From Ophthalmolycus amberensis (lineage: Eukaryota > Chordata > Actinopteri > Perciformes > Zoarcidae): a stretch of 64,000 nt of DNA. Under the pieces are notes generated by a model, which saw only the letters and a program-made list of their open reading frames with translations, made no database searches and was not told where the DNA came from. The stretch is from positions 1,658,501-1,722,500 of the forward strand of contig JAFEUB010001797.1 of NCBI GenBank assembly GCA_024529925.1. The letters are read 5' to 3'. A program made the position numbers and the translations under genes. Of this stretch, positions 34,357 through 47,819 are shown one piece after another. Within the stretch, counting starts at the first letter, position 1, and every line of letters starts with the position of its first letter.

Positions 34357-36470
34357 GTCCTTAGAATACTGCTCTGTTGAAAACGGCACTTTCAAATGAG
34401 CTTTGTATTGTTTGTTCACATCAAACACGAGGAGAACCTTTCGTGCAACACAAACGCAGGGCAAAAATTGGATTTCCATTTAGCATGACCACATTTAGCC
34501 CTGCGACTACGCTATACTTCCACCATGCAGATGCATTTTCCAGCTGTGTAAGAGCCGACTGGTCTGTGGATGAGTTGTGGGAACGTTGATACTGATGGGA
34601 AAGAATGCAAATTGTTAAATTCTAGGATTAAACCTTGACATCTTTAATGCAATCACCTCAGAGCGGAACAGATCGAGGGTCAGAGTTCGGACATCATAAC
34701 CAAGTAGGATTTTTTTTCTCCACTTCCTCTTCAAATGAGCTCACAAATGTCCACACAATGATCCTGTGATGACATTCGGAGGAAACTTGAAAGCCAACGA
34801 CGCAACGGGATCTTCAGTAAGGAACAGATTAGACTTTAGGGCCGTCAATCAACACACGCTAATACATATAAAGATGGATTTCTCTTGAAGAAGAACCAGC
34901 CAACTCTTTTAGCTCAAAGTTGTGAAATGAGCTGGAAAATCAGAACCACGTTAAAGAACTATTCTGGTAGGTTTCTTTGCGTTTATTGGTCAGGAACAAT
35001 TAGCTGAAGGCAGACAACGATGACCAGATGATTCCGAAGTCTGTTACGGCAAACCAGTTTGTGTATGAAAAAACAGTCGCAGTGTAGCCAATTCCCATTG
35101 CAATAAAACAACTCTTTGTGTAACTCACTCACGCAGCCAGCTGTTAAAGTGCCACATAAAAGTCACCCTCCCACTGGATGAAGGGGCTGATTTTAGCTGC
35201 TGAAAATACTGTACAGCGAGACTTTAAAGTGACACATTTTGGGAGCGTTTCCCCTTTCTACCTTGATCTTTCTGTAACATAGATGATTAGATTCCTGTGC
35301 AGCTCACATCAAACTGTAATGATGCCTGCGAGGGAATTGGACAGCAGAAAAGAATTTGATACAGATAAAAATAGAGCAGGGTCAGCCACCGTAGATCAAA
35401 ACAACTGATTACTGAAACAACAGAACACTGGAGGTAATGCCACAACAATCCAGCTATCCGCACATTCCAAAAACTCTGCAAAGGACAAAAAATAATGTAC
35501 ATGTACCTTATGTTGCCTGATCAAACTGCTCGCTTCATTTATTTCTAACTGTGAAAACCAGAATCCAGATCAAGATCGATCTAGACCGGGCAGGATCAAC
35601 TAAACAGGGCTGAGAATACGGCCATAAGGAAAAGCATTTTACCAGAGAATATAAAAGCGTTGTCTGGATGACATTAAGGATGTTACGTTTGATGGGACAG
35701 AACAGGAAACACGGATTTAAAGAATGCAGAGAACACAAAGGACGTACAGTGGAAGATTGGGCTGTGACCAAAACGTCTGGGCCCCAGAGAGCGAGGATTT
35801 GGGGGCTCATCAGGTGTTTTATCCATTATGAGAGCTGGAAGACCAGAAAGGTGAAAAGGCAGGAATTATAGCATGACTTGCAAATCGGTTGGTATCCCCA
35901 CCGGGAGTAAAAGACACAATGTGGGAGAGAGTCCAGTGAAGCGGGTAGTTTTTTTCCACCTTTGCGTGACGGAACACAATCACAAAGTCACATCAGTATT
36001 GTTTTCACAGTGTAAGTCTGTGTGTGTGTGGCGTGTGTGTGGGGGTGTGTGTGTCTCCTTGTGGCAAAATGTGGTCCTGAAGACACCCACTGTAACAGGA
36101 ACTACCACAGAGGCCATTTCGATTGCTTTGCCAGGTGTTCGTAAGTCTGTGGAAAGATTTTGTCACCGTGATAGCGTCACAACTGGACAAGATGCATTCA
36201 CGCAACTTTTCAAGTGTGTAGTTGAGATCAAAATGAAGGCGGAGTTTGAAGATGGGTTTTGTCCGAACAAGAGAGGCGGAAGTAGGAGGGTAGGAAGGGA
36301 AGAAGGGGCCCATTGTGAAGCCCTTGGCCCAATGTGGGCCGCGCTCGGATTGTCTCGGAAGGTTCCTAACTGAGTGAAATGACCCGTATGAAGTGGCCGC
36401 CATGATAAGAGCTGGTTGAATTCTCTAAATGCTAAGGAAAGTTGCTTTGATGCTTAAGGCCACTGGTCCT

Positions 36471-36500
36471 TAAGGAAAGGAAAGGAAAGGAAAGGAAAGG
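36471..36500. repeat. (GGAAA)n pentanucleotide repeat
   Basis: About six tandem GGAAA units, all purine on the plus strand. Confidence 0.9.
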
Positions 36501-39500
36501 CGATAACGCAGCCCCACACTTCCTTACAGAAGCAACATTTAAAGCCTGCACAAGATGAACTATAGAAGATGAATTTTTTTCCTTCTGCTCGTCATAGTGA
36601 AACAAACCATAGTGACCATGATCACCTCTATTACTAAATCCGTTCCCACAACCCCCCGCATCACCGACCGCCGTCCATTATCCTGCATGCCAATAAAGAG
36701 TGGGTCACTGCTGGCCACTGTCCATTCAGGACACTGACTCCGTCCACCCCCTCCTATTGGACAACGGAGGCTGACCACAGGCTATTGTGGACCCATTGTA
36801 ATGGTCTCCAGAGAGGGACCCGATTTGTGTGGCCACCCCTCGGTGATTGATGCTGGCCTGACCCCAGCCGTGGCCTGTCCCAAAGAGTCTGGTGGACATG
36901 CAGCTGCAATTAGCCTGAATCTGTCCCTTTAAATGTCCTCATCTGCCACAAAAGGTATACACGGCATAGAATACAGATTCAACCAGGGGCTCTACTTTCT
37001 TTTTCTTCTGTCTCATGCCCTGTTGTATCCAAGAGAACTTTTTGCAGAACTTTTTTTGGCAATACGAAATGTCCATACCTTTAATACCCCTGCATCCCCT
37101 CCCCCCCCCCCCACCCCCACCCCACCTAAGGACATCCTAAAGGAAGAGCTCGTATCCCTTCCTATCTGCTTCCGTCTCCTGTCCTGGAGAGAACTGTCAC
37201 CACTCCTCCTCTCGGCCACTAATGCCTCCTCTCGCTGTGTTTAAAGGGGTGATAACACCTCTCCCGGTGCCTGTCGTCGGGGCAGCTCCACAGGGTGCGG
37301 CGCGGCTCCCTCAGCTGACTCCACACATGGCTGTGAAGTGACGAGAGAAGCCCCGGGACTGTCAACCAGCTTGTAGTTTACTTCTCCCCCATTTCTCTCT
37401 CCTCATCCTTGCTCTCTCCCTCCATCTCTCCCTCCAGCTCTCGCTCTCGCACCCTGTCACACGTTCTGGCACCTTCATCAGGGGACACATCAAAAAATAA
37501 ACACCGGCTCTTCCTCCCAGCCCCGATATGTTTCTCTGCAACGGGGAAAAGGTATCTCATTAAAACCACCGAGGATATACTGGAGTTCTGTATATCTGAG
37601 TCGTGCAAGGGTTGGGGAGGGAGAGAACATGCTCTATAAAAAGACTACACAAAACTTTGCTTAATAAAGTGAATGTGCTGGGAAACAAATACATCTTTAA
37701 CCTGAAGCAAAAAGTAGTGCTTCCCATTATCAATCCAGTAGCTCTGACAAGTTCATAAAATGAGGTGTAATTTAAACAAAATTACTAAAAAATAAGTATT
37801 GTTTACATGTTTTACCACTAGGTGCACTGCTATAATAAACAGCTTGAAAAAGATATAATATATAGATATTCTAGTTGCTAGTGTACGTTCCTCAGTATGT
37901 GCAGCCATCCAGCCCAGGAGGGCCTATTCTATCGTAAACATTATTTACTAATAAGAACATGTTTTAATTGGAATGCATCTATAATATTTCATATTGCCAT
38001 ACTTAATAATGACCGTTCGCATCGGGCCGAACCAGCCCCTGAGCTCTAATAATCACAACAAACCACGGCCTGTCGGTGTTGCTTAATGACATCACTGGCT
38101 TGACGGTATGCACGCGTCCGTCAAGCGCACAGGCTGGTAATGCATGCCGACAGCGGGTTCTGCCATAAAAGGGAAGCAGAGAAGAAGAGAAGACGCCTGC
38201 AAGCCGATGTAAACAATGCAGATCTCTAAACATTCATAACAAATGTGTTTTTCGTGATGTTAAAAATGCATTCAACATGTTTTCAAGGCCTTAAGGATAC
38301 ACAGGGTGTGTTATGGTGAGAAGCAGTGATTGTAAACAGAACTGCTTGTTTACACTCTAAACTCCTTGGGGTACCTTTAGGTTTAAATATTTTTATGGAA
38401 TTGTTTCCTACTAAAGGTCCAGGCTGTTTTTTGCCATCGTATGGATCAGATGGTTCTTGTTGCTCCTTATGTTCTCCCAGAGGATTGCGCTAGAGATCCC
38501 TCGTGTTAGGCCCGTATAACATCCATCAAGGATCAAGAAGGACCTCAGCTTTGACATGATAGATTGAACCGCTGACACATGGAGCGTGGACTATGTGCTC
38601 ACGCTTGACCTTCTATTGGCTAAAGGTCCGAGCAACGCCACTCAGGCAACTCTCTGAGGGCCAGACGGGATCATCGACGTCACGGATCACACATGGCCCG
38701 ACAATTTAGGGAAACAATTTCTAAAATGGGTCTACAGCGTGTGAGCGATGCAGACGGCGGCCGCTGACAGGCTGCAATGTAATCGCTCAGGGCAACATGG
38801 CACCGTCATTTACGTCCACGAAAGGCGCTGGTTTTTGCCACTTACAGGCTCTGAATGGTATTATAAGTGTCTGACAACAATTAGAAGTCATGTTCGTCAC
38901 CCTCTCATTTATCTTCTCCAATCTCATTAATGTGCTTAACACAGAACTTGTTTACCTAACCGTGAATATGATTTTCCTGAGTGAAGAATGCTCTTATTTT
39001 GTAGCCAATTTATCAACAAATATGATGCATTTAGAGTCCAGGCAAAACCTGAATCCAAGTAACAATCAGAGTCTAAATGCTCAACGATCAACATATCGCT
39101 TTCTGGCTTTGTGCTATAGGTTTGTATTTTCTATGTAAATGCAGTTGTATATTGATTAGATATTTATCTGCCAAGCTGTTGGGGGTCCTGGCTGGGGTCT
39201 GTAGGGGCATCAAGAACAGAGGCCCCATGAGGCAGAAGAGAGGGCCCCCATCCCTCAGGTCACAGATTGGATCTCGGTTATCTGAACGTGACACACACAC
39301 ACACACAAGCCTGTTGATCGCCAGAGTACTGGTTTACACTGATCGGCAAATACATCACAGACCTTATAAGTCCCAGGTCTCATTTACATTGTGTAATTTA
39401 TTCTATATCTCCGAGACCATTTTGTATTTTTGTTAACAAACTCTCAGCAGAGCCTGTTCTAGGTACATAGTGCCCATCATGAGTCATACATGTGAGATGT

Positions 39501-40171
39501 GCACGTGAGTCCTGGTGAAAGGCGGGTAGTTCGGTGAACCCACGCAGGGAGGAAGGGAACCAGTCCTTAGATGAGACAACAGGGGGGCCTTGGCTGTGCT
39601 ATGGAGATGCAAATGACCCAAGAGACAAAAGTACGCTCACAAAAAAAAAAAAGTGTAAATGCAAATAAATATGCAAGCGTGTGCGACAAACACAAGCGGG
39701 CATCATCTGACCTTTCATGCCAAGCCACAAGAGACTAGGCCCTGTGGTCTTCTTGTGACACGACCTCAGTACCTTATGGGGATTCCTTCGCCGAGTACAA
39801 ACAATCAACTCCCCCACAAATCCAATCTCATGTTTGCCCTGAAATCAAGCTCGAAGACAACAAAGGGATAAGTGAGTGGGAGAGGCGTACGAAGAGGGGC
39901 ACACGCATCTACGAGGGTCTCAACTCAGTGTGACATCCTTTCTAATGATCGGCATAGCAGATGGCAAGAGATAGACGCACATATGTGTCGCTGTCACCCG
40001 CTGCACCGGCGCTCTGTTGGTTAGCTTCTAAATTTATCCGCAGGATAACACCCCATTAGTCCTGCACAATAGGACTTTTACAACCCTTTCCTATCATATC
40101 ATATCCTCCTCGACTTAAAACATAGGGAAAGCATAAAATCAGCTTTAGAAAACTTCAATGCATGGAATCAA

Positions 40172-40494
40172 CTACAGCTGAAACAATTAGCTTCAGTGAT
40201 GGATTAGTGGATCATCATATTAAATCGAGAACATTTTTATTGATCGACTAATCCTTCAAGTCAGCCATCAAACAAAACTGGCAAATGTCTGCCGGCTCCA
40301 GCTTCCTCATCCATGAGGATCTGCTGCTGTTTCCTGTTTCACGTCATCGACAATAGAATATCATTATGTTTTGGACTGTTGGTTGTCTGAGGTGATTTAA
40401 ACGGCAGTTTTCCACTATTTTCTGTAATTTTAAAGACTAAATAAATAATTTATTAATTGTAAAAATAATTGACAAATAGTAAGTTGAAACCCTA
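40172..40494 (-). mobile_element. Old TCGATTA-family repeat, inverted copy
   Basis: The plus strand begins CAGCTGAAACAATTAGCTTC and ends AAGTTGAAACCCTAAAA, with GATCGACTAATCC, CATCGACAATAGAATATC, GTTTTGGACTGTTGGTTG and CATTTTCTGTAATTTTA-like blocks. Reverse complemented, the order matches 12441-12678 and 5373-5655. Confidence 0.65.
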
Positions 40495-40870
40495 AAAACA
40501 ACGTGTTGCAACATCGACCAACGAATCTCAAATCACATTTCTTCCAAATCTACTCATAACGTGTTGATTATCTGATCTCTGAGCAGGCTAGTTGTTTGAA
40601 GTGGAAAGGGTAAAGGTTAAGAGTTTTAACTGAGTCCACAACTTGAGGTCTTTGTTCTCAGTGTTGACTCTCGCTGTGAAGATGAACACACCGACGCACT
40701 CACACTCAAAAAAAGACAGCAAAACACAGAGAGCAAGGGACGAAGTTTTTGTTTTGGGAACCTGATTCCTTTTTTTTTTTCTTTCCCAGGAGAACCCCTG
40801 CAGCACATACAGTGAGGAGAGACCACTGCTGCTCAAGAGGAGTTGGAGGAAATGTGGGGAGAATGGGAGG
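40495..40870. other. Spacer between two inverted repeat copies, nothing recognised
   Basis: There is a plain AT-rich to mixed sequence with T10 at about 40771. The 101-codon minus frame has no recognisable motif. Confidence 0.5.
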
Positions 40871-41190
40871 AAGATTAATCGATTAGTTGTCAACTCTTAA
40901 ATTAATCGTCATCTTCTTTGATAATGGGTGAAGTAATTCAAAGAATAAAATGTAAAGAAATCTCAGATTTCTGCTTCTTAAATGTAAATATTTTCTGGTT
41001 TATTTACTCTTCTATGACAGTAAACTGAGTAACTTCGAATGTGTACAAAACAAGACAGTTGAGGGAAACACTGATTGGTCTATAAAATGTTAGAAAACAG
41101 TGAAAAATGTCAAACAACTAATTGATTATTCTAAAGAATTATTGACAGATCAATTGACAGTGATAATCATGGTTTAGTTGCAGCCCTGCT
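40871..41190 (-). mobile_element. TCGATTA-related repeat, second inverted copy
   Basis: ATTAATCGATTAGTTGTCAA, AATATTTTCTGGTTTATTTA, TCTATGACAGTAAACTGAG, GTCTATAAAATGTTAGAAAA and the terminal TTTAGTTGCAGCCCTGC. Its inner part differs from the 40.2-kb copy, so it is a sister subfamily sharing the TCGATTA ends. Confidence 0.6.
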
Positions 41191-41837
41191 TTGAATGGGG
41201 AGGGAGAGAACGACAGGACAGTGGACACACCAAACCAGAAGGCAGACCCTGCATCTGCTGGCATCCCGATGCCACCAAGGAACAGCAGACGGGGCCTGAG
41301 GAGCAGGGGGGTAAAGCCTGCCAAAACCCCCATAAAACCCCACCCCCTATACCCCCCAGTACACACCCTCTCTCTCTGAGTGGCAGCTCCGTCTGGGTCA
41401 ACAGTGCACCCTTTGACATTCCAGCAATGAGAGAGATACGGGGGTGTCAGCTCACCTGGTTTTGGCTGTGTGGCATAGCAGAGGACAGTAGGGGAGCAGC
41501 GCGGCTGTCCACAATATTGGTTTAGCTGTTCGTGGTATCAGTGATGTCTTAATTTACCCTCCTGTTTGCAGAGCTTGCAAGTCAGTTCACGGCCAACACT
41601 GAGGCAGTTAAATATAAAAACTGTGGCTCCTCTTTGACCTGGTGTTTTCAAATCACTCAGTCTTTCCAAAAACGCTCAAAGAAAAGTTGTGCATTTGAAA
41701 AAAATCCAAGTTGTGCATTTTAAAACATACATGTCTTGTCAGAATATAGTAAAAAGAAGTAGATACCAATTTCTCTGAACCGAAGGAGACTTCTTTTAAC
41801 AGCATACCAACATTTTTGTCTTTTTTTAACACAAAAA

Positions 41838-41890
41838 AGCAGCAAATACTCACATTTATGAATCTGGAAGTAGACATTTTGCCTGAAGAA
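41838..41890 (+). mobile_element. TCGATTA-family fragment
   Basis: AGCAGCAAATACTCACATTT, ATGAATCTGGAAGTAGACAT and TTTG match the middle block of the family (compare AAAGCAGCAAAACGTCACAT at 5.55 kb). Confidence 0.45.
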
Positions 41891-42608
41891 AGACAGCTAA
41901 TCGTGTTCTTAAGTTGAGGACAGAAACAAAGTGCTGGTGATCTCAAGGTCTGTCGTGTGATACGTTTCTGAGAATCCTGACTTACTGCACATACACCGGC
42001 ACATTGTGTTCTTCGTGACTACGGTGCAGACAACAGAAAAGCACTTCAAAAACGGTGGAAAGCCTCGTGTTTGGATACGACGTAAAGCAGCTGACTCAAG
42101 CAGCCTGCACCAGACGGAAAAGGGATTTTTGAATCGTTGTGGTATTTGGTTTGGGCAACAATATTTTGTAAAGAGATCTTAAAACAGACACGTCAACATT
42201 ATTTTCAACCTACACGAGTGTGGACTTTACTTAAAGCATTCATACATGCTCATCATGTGTACCCTGCGTTGCTGTGAAGGCTTGGTTGTGCACATGTGCA
42301 GAAATTAGTGCTGCATGTTCGCTGGCTCTGCCCTGATGTATACATCGTGAATCCTCCAGGTACAATAAGAACGCAGGCAAGTATGTGAACGATTTAAAAA
42401 AAACTACATTCTTTCTGGAATCGCATACATGTTGCATCCCTGGAGGCATTTTGCATTCCGACAGACAGATACTTAACCCGTTCGCAGTGCTCTTCCACTA
42501 TTAACTGCAAACAGAGCTGGGGTGCAGATAGCTGGATGGATGTCATGGCACCGGGATCTTCTCCTTTACAGCAGAGGGTTTTTGTATCAGACGCTTCTCC
42601 CTGCCAGT

Positions 42609-42625
42609 CCCCCCCCCCCCCCCCC
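42609..42625. repeat. C17 homopolymer
   Basis: Seventeen C followed by GCCCATCCC. Confidence 0.9.
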
Positions 42626-43333
42626 GCCCATCCCGATTTACAGGCCCCAGCACTCCCAAGTTCCTCATCTTGTCACAGCGAGCTTAAAGCCGAACAGACA
42701 CAGACAGGCACCGACATCTAGCAGGAGTTAGAGTTTAAACCGAACACTGTGCCTTTTAGACGGAGGTGCGATCCAGCTTTAAAGCCACCCGCGCTGACTT
42801 CATCTGCTTTTTGCATGTATTGATCCATTTATTTAGTTATTTACTTCAAGCTCGATTCCTCCTCTCACCCTCCTCTCATCTGCTCCTGGTCCAAGCACCC
42901 GGGGTTCTCTCTTCCCCGGTTTAATAATTCATGAATGTTCGGGCTGCTGCCGTAATCCTAACTGACACTAAAATTCTGTCTAGATTTAGCATCATGAAAT
43001 TTTCATCGGCAAATGCACAGTCGAGCGCAGCCTCTCGCCTCCCTCTTCCTCTCTTTTAAGGGGCACTCTTTGCTTTTACCGAGAATCTCTCTCCCTCTCT
43101 GCAAGTTTGCAGGGACAGCCTCATTCTCTCACTCACATGCGAGCATAAACATATACGGGCATGCACAGCGACAGGTAACACACTGACACACACATATGCA
43201 GAGGCATAAATAGAGAGTCAGACAGAGAGAGAGAGCACTGACATTCCACTTAGCTCCGTCTTGATGGGGATATTTACTGTGTCACATCTGGAGTCATTTG
43301 TTCGTCTCTGCAGCAGCTGAGGAGAGTCGTGGA

Positions 43334-43351
43334 CCCCCCCCCCCCCCCCCC
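43334..43351. repeat. C18 homopolymer
   Basis: Eighteen C followed by GAGTAC. Confidence 0.9.
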
Positions 43352-45174
43352 GAGTACAAAGTGACTAACACAACCGTGAGTGGATATTTCAGTGTGGACG
43401 CTCCCGCAGGAAATCAACATCCTGACTGAGTATCGTGGGTCACGTGAGCCAAAGTGAGCGACACTGACACACACAACAGTTCTGTCCTCTCCCCTCACTG
43501 CCGTCTAACCCTGGATGGATCGAAGGAATCTCTTTTAACGTCACACCCATCAGTTTTTACAATCTGTAACGGCAACAACCATAATAGCAAGCTAGTTCTT
43601 CAAATCTGCATCATATTGGTGGATTTATTGGCGGGTTCAACTTGCAGAAATGATCTAGAAATATATTTATTCCGACCTTATCAATACATAGAATGTTGTT
43701 CGACGGTTCTGCAAAACCGCAGATTATATTGTTATTTTTTTTGCATGCTTGTTTGTTTGCTTTTGGGTTCCCTTTAACTTTTGGGAACGATTAAACTCCA
43801 TATACTTCATCATACTCTCCTATATTAACATTTGCATACTCATTTTTGCGAATATCTTATTAATCCTTGATGGTTCGCCCCAAGTGTCCCACCAAAAACT
43901 ACATTTTACAAGATTTACAAGACTTAAAAATCATCATAACATTATAATTAACCTTCACCCAATACTCAATTTCTGCTGAATAGATCTTGAACGTATTATA
44001 ATGTAACTCAATGCAACGTCCGCATGTTTGCAGCACTGTGCTTTCCGCTAGCTGCTAACAGCTAATGTTAATTAGCTCTCCTGACGATTCCAACACAGAT
44101 GTGTTGTTCACATTGTAGTATTATCGGGGACATTTTCTACGCCTTCATTCTGGAGCTCCAATTCACTCCGAATGCAGCGTTATCATTAAGAATAGGACGA
44201 ACAAAAGCCCCACGTTGGTTAAATGCAAGAGAAACTAAAGCTGCATTTTAATAACAGACTTCTTGATTAACTTTGCAAAAAGTGATTTTTTTGGATTGTA
44301 TATCTTAAGTGGTAACGATAACCTCAAAGTCTGTACACGCTGTTCTTGTTCCTGTAAGCACTTGAACACTGTGTACAAACCACGGGTCAAGCTCTTGTTT
44401 CACTTCATAAATAATTGGAGTTATATAACTGTGAAGCTTTAATGAAAGCCTGGGCAATCAAAGAAACTGAACGGCAAAAATATCATTAGACAGAACTGTC
44501 CATCAAACACAACCTGAGCAATATGTTTCAACATTGTATTGTGCTGTAGCATTTGCCGTGCATCCGATCATTGAAGAGCTACGCCTACAAACCTTTACTC
44601 CATGGCAAAGACCAAAACAGAGACAGACATTGAAGGAAGAGACGAGTCAGCTTGTTGAACACACATACTGCCTCAAACCAGCCATCTCTAGGCATGAGAA
44701 CACAACTCCACAACGGGGCGGTTACAATTTATGACAGAGCTCATACAATGTACGCCAAGGGCTGTTTTTATATTTCACGGCAGAAACAACTCTTCCCTTT
44801 TTTTCCATTAAAAATGCACTTGATGGTTTTAGAGAGTAATCGGTTGATAAGACGCCTGGAGCTCGGCCTCGCGGTATCAGTTAATTATCTCGAAGAGAAA
44901 GAAAAAGAACGAACGGGAGCCCGGGGAGGAGTTGACAAACTTTCAATGCCCATCGACAGCCATTCATTGACAGTTAAGTGCCAACCATTGCCACGGTATT
45001 AATAGCCCTCTTATCAGGGAGAGAGAGAAAGGCCCTTTAATTGGCTGCCGGGCTCATTTCTCTCTGTGAAAACTTGCCAGTATCAAAAAACGGACCAGCA
45101 GGAAAGATGCACCGATAACTGTAATGTTTCTAATTACCACCCACCTCTTCTTTCATTCATAAAATATCCCCATA

Positions 45175-45235
45175 GTCGAAATTATGAGATAGAAAGTCGA
45201 AGTTATGAGATAGAAAGTCATAATGATGCGATACT
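45175..45235 (+). repeat. 21-bp tandem repeat, about 2.7 units
   Basis: AGTCGAAATTATGAGATAGA, AGTCGAAGTTATGAGATAGA and AGTCATAATGATGCGATAC are successive units, about 21 bp apart and increasingly diverged. Confidence 0.8.
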
Positions 45236-45604
45236 TAAACATAGAAGCAGCTCTTTGGCTGGTTACTGTACATTTGAAATGGAAATGTATTGTGAGTACA
45301 TTGAAGACTACTTTAAACGTGGCTTTAAAACACATGAAATACTTCACGTGGGATTGTGCAAACGCACCCTTGAAAGGATTTTAAGCTTTGAACTTTGTTT
45401 GATATTTGTCTTTAATATTTTCTTTAATAGTTTGATCTTTGATAGACTAATGTGGGTTTCTTAACCCTAAATTAAAAGGATTTAAGTTATAATAACAGAA
45501 ATGTGCTTAAATATCGTTTTACATTGATATAACTGCATGTACAATATTTGAACACTTGAATAAACAATAATCAAATGCAGAGACAGTTATTTACCAATAT
45601 GTTG

Positions 45605-45702
45605 AGTAGTTACATTTACACAGACTTACATTTACAACCGGCCCTTTGAGGGAAACCGTGATGCTGATGTGGCCTGGAGTGAAAATGAGTTTGACACCCC
45701 TG
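45605..45702 (-). mobile_element. hAT-like transposon terminus
   Basis: The minus strand begins CAGGGGTGTCAAACTCATTT and continues CAGGCCACATCAGCATCAC and CAAAGGGCCGGTTGTAA. CAGGGGTGTCAAACTCATTT is a familiar hAT-type terminus in vertebrates. The opposite end and the target duplication were not found, so this is a fragment. Confidence 0.55.
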
Positions 45703-47061
45703 CTCTAGCAGCTGTAAAATATGCATGGCAGCATATCTTCTGTGATTTATTTTTTTCTTCATTTTTTTAACCCAGGGACACATTTTAGGTCACCCACACT
45801 TTTTCTGTCTCCCCTTCACCTTTTCAGCCCCGCTGGAGGACAGTCGAGTGGAAGCTGTTATATCAGCTTGCTTTTATTGCTGCTTATTAAAAAAGGACAT
45901 GGAGCATCATGGAGCAGCACGGAGGTCAGCATGCGCTCCGTGCTGCTGGACGAGCACCGGGTTTTATCCGTTTTATGCCAGTTTCTATCCTTTACATGAT
46001 TCCATCTACATTTTATGCTCTGTGATCTTAAAACAGCTGGTCCCATTTTTAGCAGCATGCTCTGCTACATTTGTACCATGCGACTGGCTTTCCATTGGGA
46101 AAAGGGAATGTTCCTCTTTGCTGCTTTATTGACGTCGGTTCACTGCAGCGTTTGGTGGAAAAGCTGCCGAAATCTTTTCCAACAAAAGGAATAAATCAGA
46201 TTACCGGGTCTTCTTTTTCTCAGTCCATTCGGCAATTAAAATGTTCATTACAAGAAATAAAACTCTTGTGTGTATTTAAAAACACGAGCTGTCTGAAGAT
46301 TCATATATGCATCTTATATTTTTCTTTTTGTTAACAAATCCCATGAAAATAAAAAAGATGCACTTCGGCTGACCTTGCTATACTTGTGAACTCTTCAGCA
46401 TAACCACCAGTTTCATGTTAACACGCTAACAGAACTACAGCTGTCACACTCACACATGCACAATGACATGATTCAATTCTCTGTGATGCAGATACTATCA
46501 AAAGCATGATAATCAAACGCATAACCCCTTTTGATGTTTTTCTTCCTCTTTTTTTTTGTCTTTGAACAAGTGTGAAGAAGCCATTGCCCCGAGGACAGAT
46601 TTAAATGAAAAAAAAATGAACGTTTGAACCCGGCTTCAAAACCGGAGTCCGGAGAGGACGAATTTAGTCTGGTGAACTATCCATGACTCATCTTTTGATC
46701 AGAATGGCAACTAATGCTACAGAAGAAGGAGGAACTGTCTTTTATCCGTGCGCGTCACATGCAGCCTCCTGCTGTCCGCTCAGAAACACTGCCTCAAGTG
46801 TCCGTGCAATTATAATGGCGGAGGGGAGCAGAAAGATGGAGGATGGGAATAAAAGAAACTAAATAAAAATCGACCATGTAATGAATTGCGTGTTTCATAT
46901 GACTTGTTGATGGCGAGTCACATACGTGTCTGCTGGAGCGCGGAAAGAATTCCATTACTATTCAACACCGGCAGAGGCGCGTTGGACACGACGGTAAATA
47001 CAGGTATGACTTGGTGTGGGTGGAGGACTGCTCAATGACTTGAGCTAATGGCAAACACCCA

Positions 47062-47087
<26 letters not shown>
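47062..47087. repeat. (CA)n microsatellite
   Basis: About thirteen CA units. Confidence 0.9.
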
Positions 47088-47092
<5 letters not shown>

Positions 47093-47796
47093 TCTCTGGC
47101 CCCCATTTGAGGGCGATGCTCAGTGGGCAATCTCAGCAGACAGATGTCAACGCCTTATTAAAGAAAGACGCCCGCCAGCCCCCGGGTGCCGGGAGAAGGC
47201 TATGAATAAATTTATGACTGTAATGTACTGACCTTAAAACTGTAAGTGACGTTCAAGCGCTGCAGTGATGCGGGCTGTTGATGTAATATTCATTAAGGGG
47301 AGGGGGAAATGAACACAGGAAAAATGTCCTCAGCTTGTGATATGTCTCCATTCTTCTCTCACTGACCATCTCAGCACATGTGCTCCGGCCACGCGTCTCC
47401 AGAGGAAAACCCCAAAAATGGGGCCCCCGTTTCCATGCCAGGAGGACTGGTGAGGCACGGTGGGTAAGGACTTTCCACCACCTCCATCACCAGCAACAAA
47501 CCACCTCAAACAGGCCCTCAGCCGTGTAGGAACGCCGGGGCCGCTCTCATCAGGGCCCCATTAGGGCTGCGAGTGGGCCGGCGGTCACGGAGCAGCAGGA
47601 GGAAGTGGCAGGGAAATGGTTTCCAGACTAAAGAGTGGTAGCCATCCACTGTGCAGGACTGGAAGCGTTACCATTGAAGTCTGAACGTGACATCACCTAA
47701 ACAAAAGATGAAATGTGTCTCCCGGAGGCAGAGGCCGTGGTTTACGGCGATGCCAGCACAGCCGCATGTGGAAACGCTGCTGTGCACACATGTGCC

Positions 47797-47819
47797 CACA
47801 CACACACACACACACACAC
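47797..47819. repeat. (CA)n microsatellite
   Basis: About eleven CA units. Confidence 0.9.

Larger units (their letters stand above)
30191..40171. other. 10-kb intergenic block without genes
   Basis: No gene or confidently named transposon is seen. Contents are (GT)n at 32764-32799, C16 at 34341-34356, a GT-rich tract at 36019-36056, (GGAAA)n at 36471-36500 and a C-run at 37101-37112. Around 33240-33320, CGCCTCGCGGTTGTATGCCT and CCATGTTGCAGTTTAC resemble a fish repeat I cannot name. Frames such as 166 codons at 35873-36373 have no recognisable domains. 36640-36920 is non-repetitive and GC-balanced. Confidence 0.55.
41191..45604. other. Intergenic, no gene recognised
   Basis: It holds a short TCGATTA-family fragment (41838-41890), C17 (42609-42625), C18 (43334-43351) and a 21-bp tandem repeat (45175-45235). 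42920-43020 contains GTTTAATAATTCATGAATGT and GCATCATGAAATTTTCATC, non-repetitive AT-rich words of the kind found in conserved enhancers; unproven. Confidence 0.5.

Noticed and set aside
35873..36373. 166-codon plus frame
   Set aside because: Runs through a GT-rich low-complexity tract, lacks motifs and is matched by a 132-codon antisense frame.
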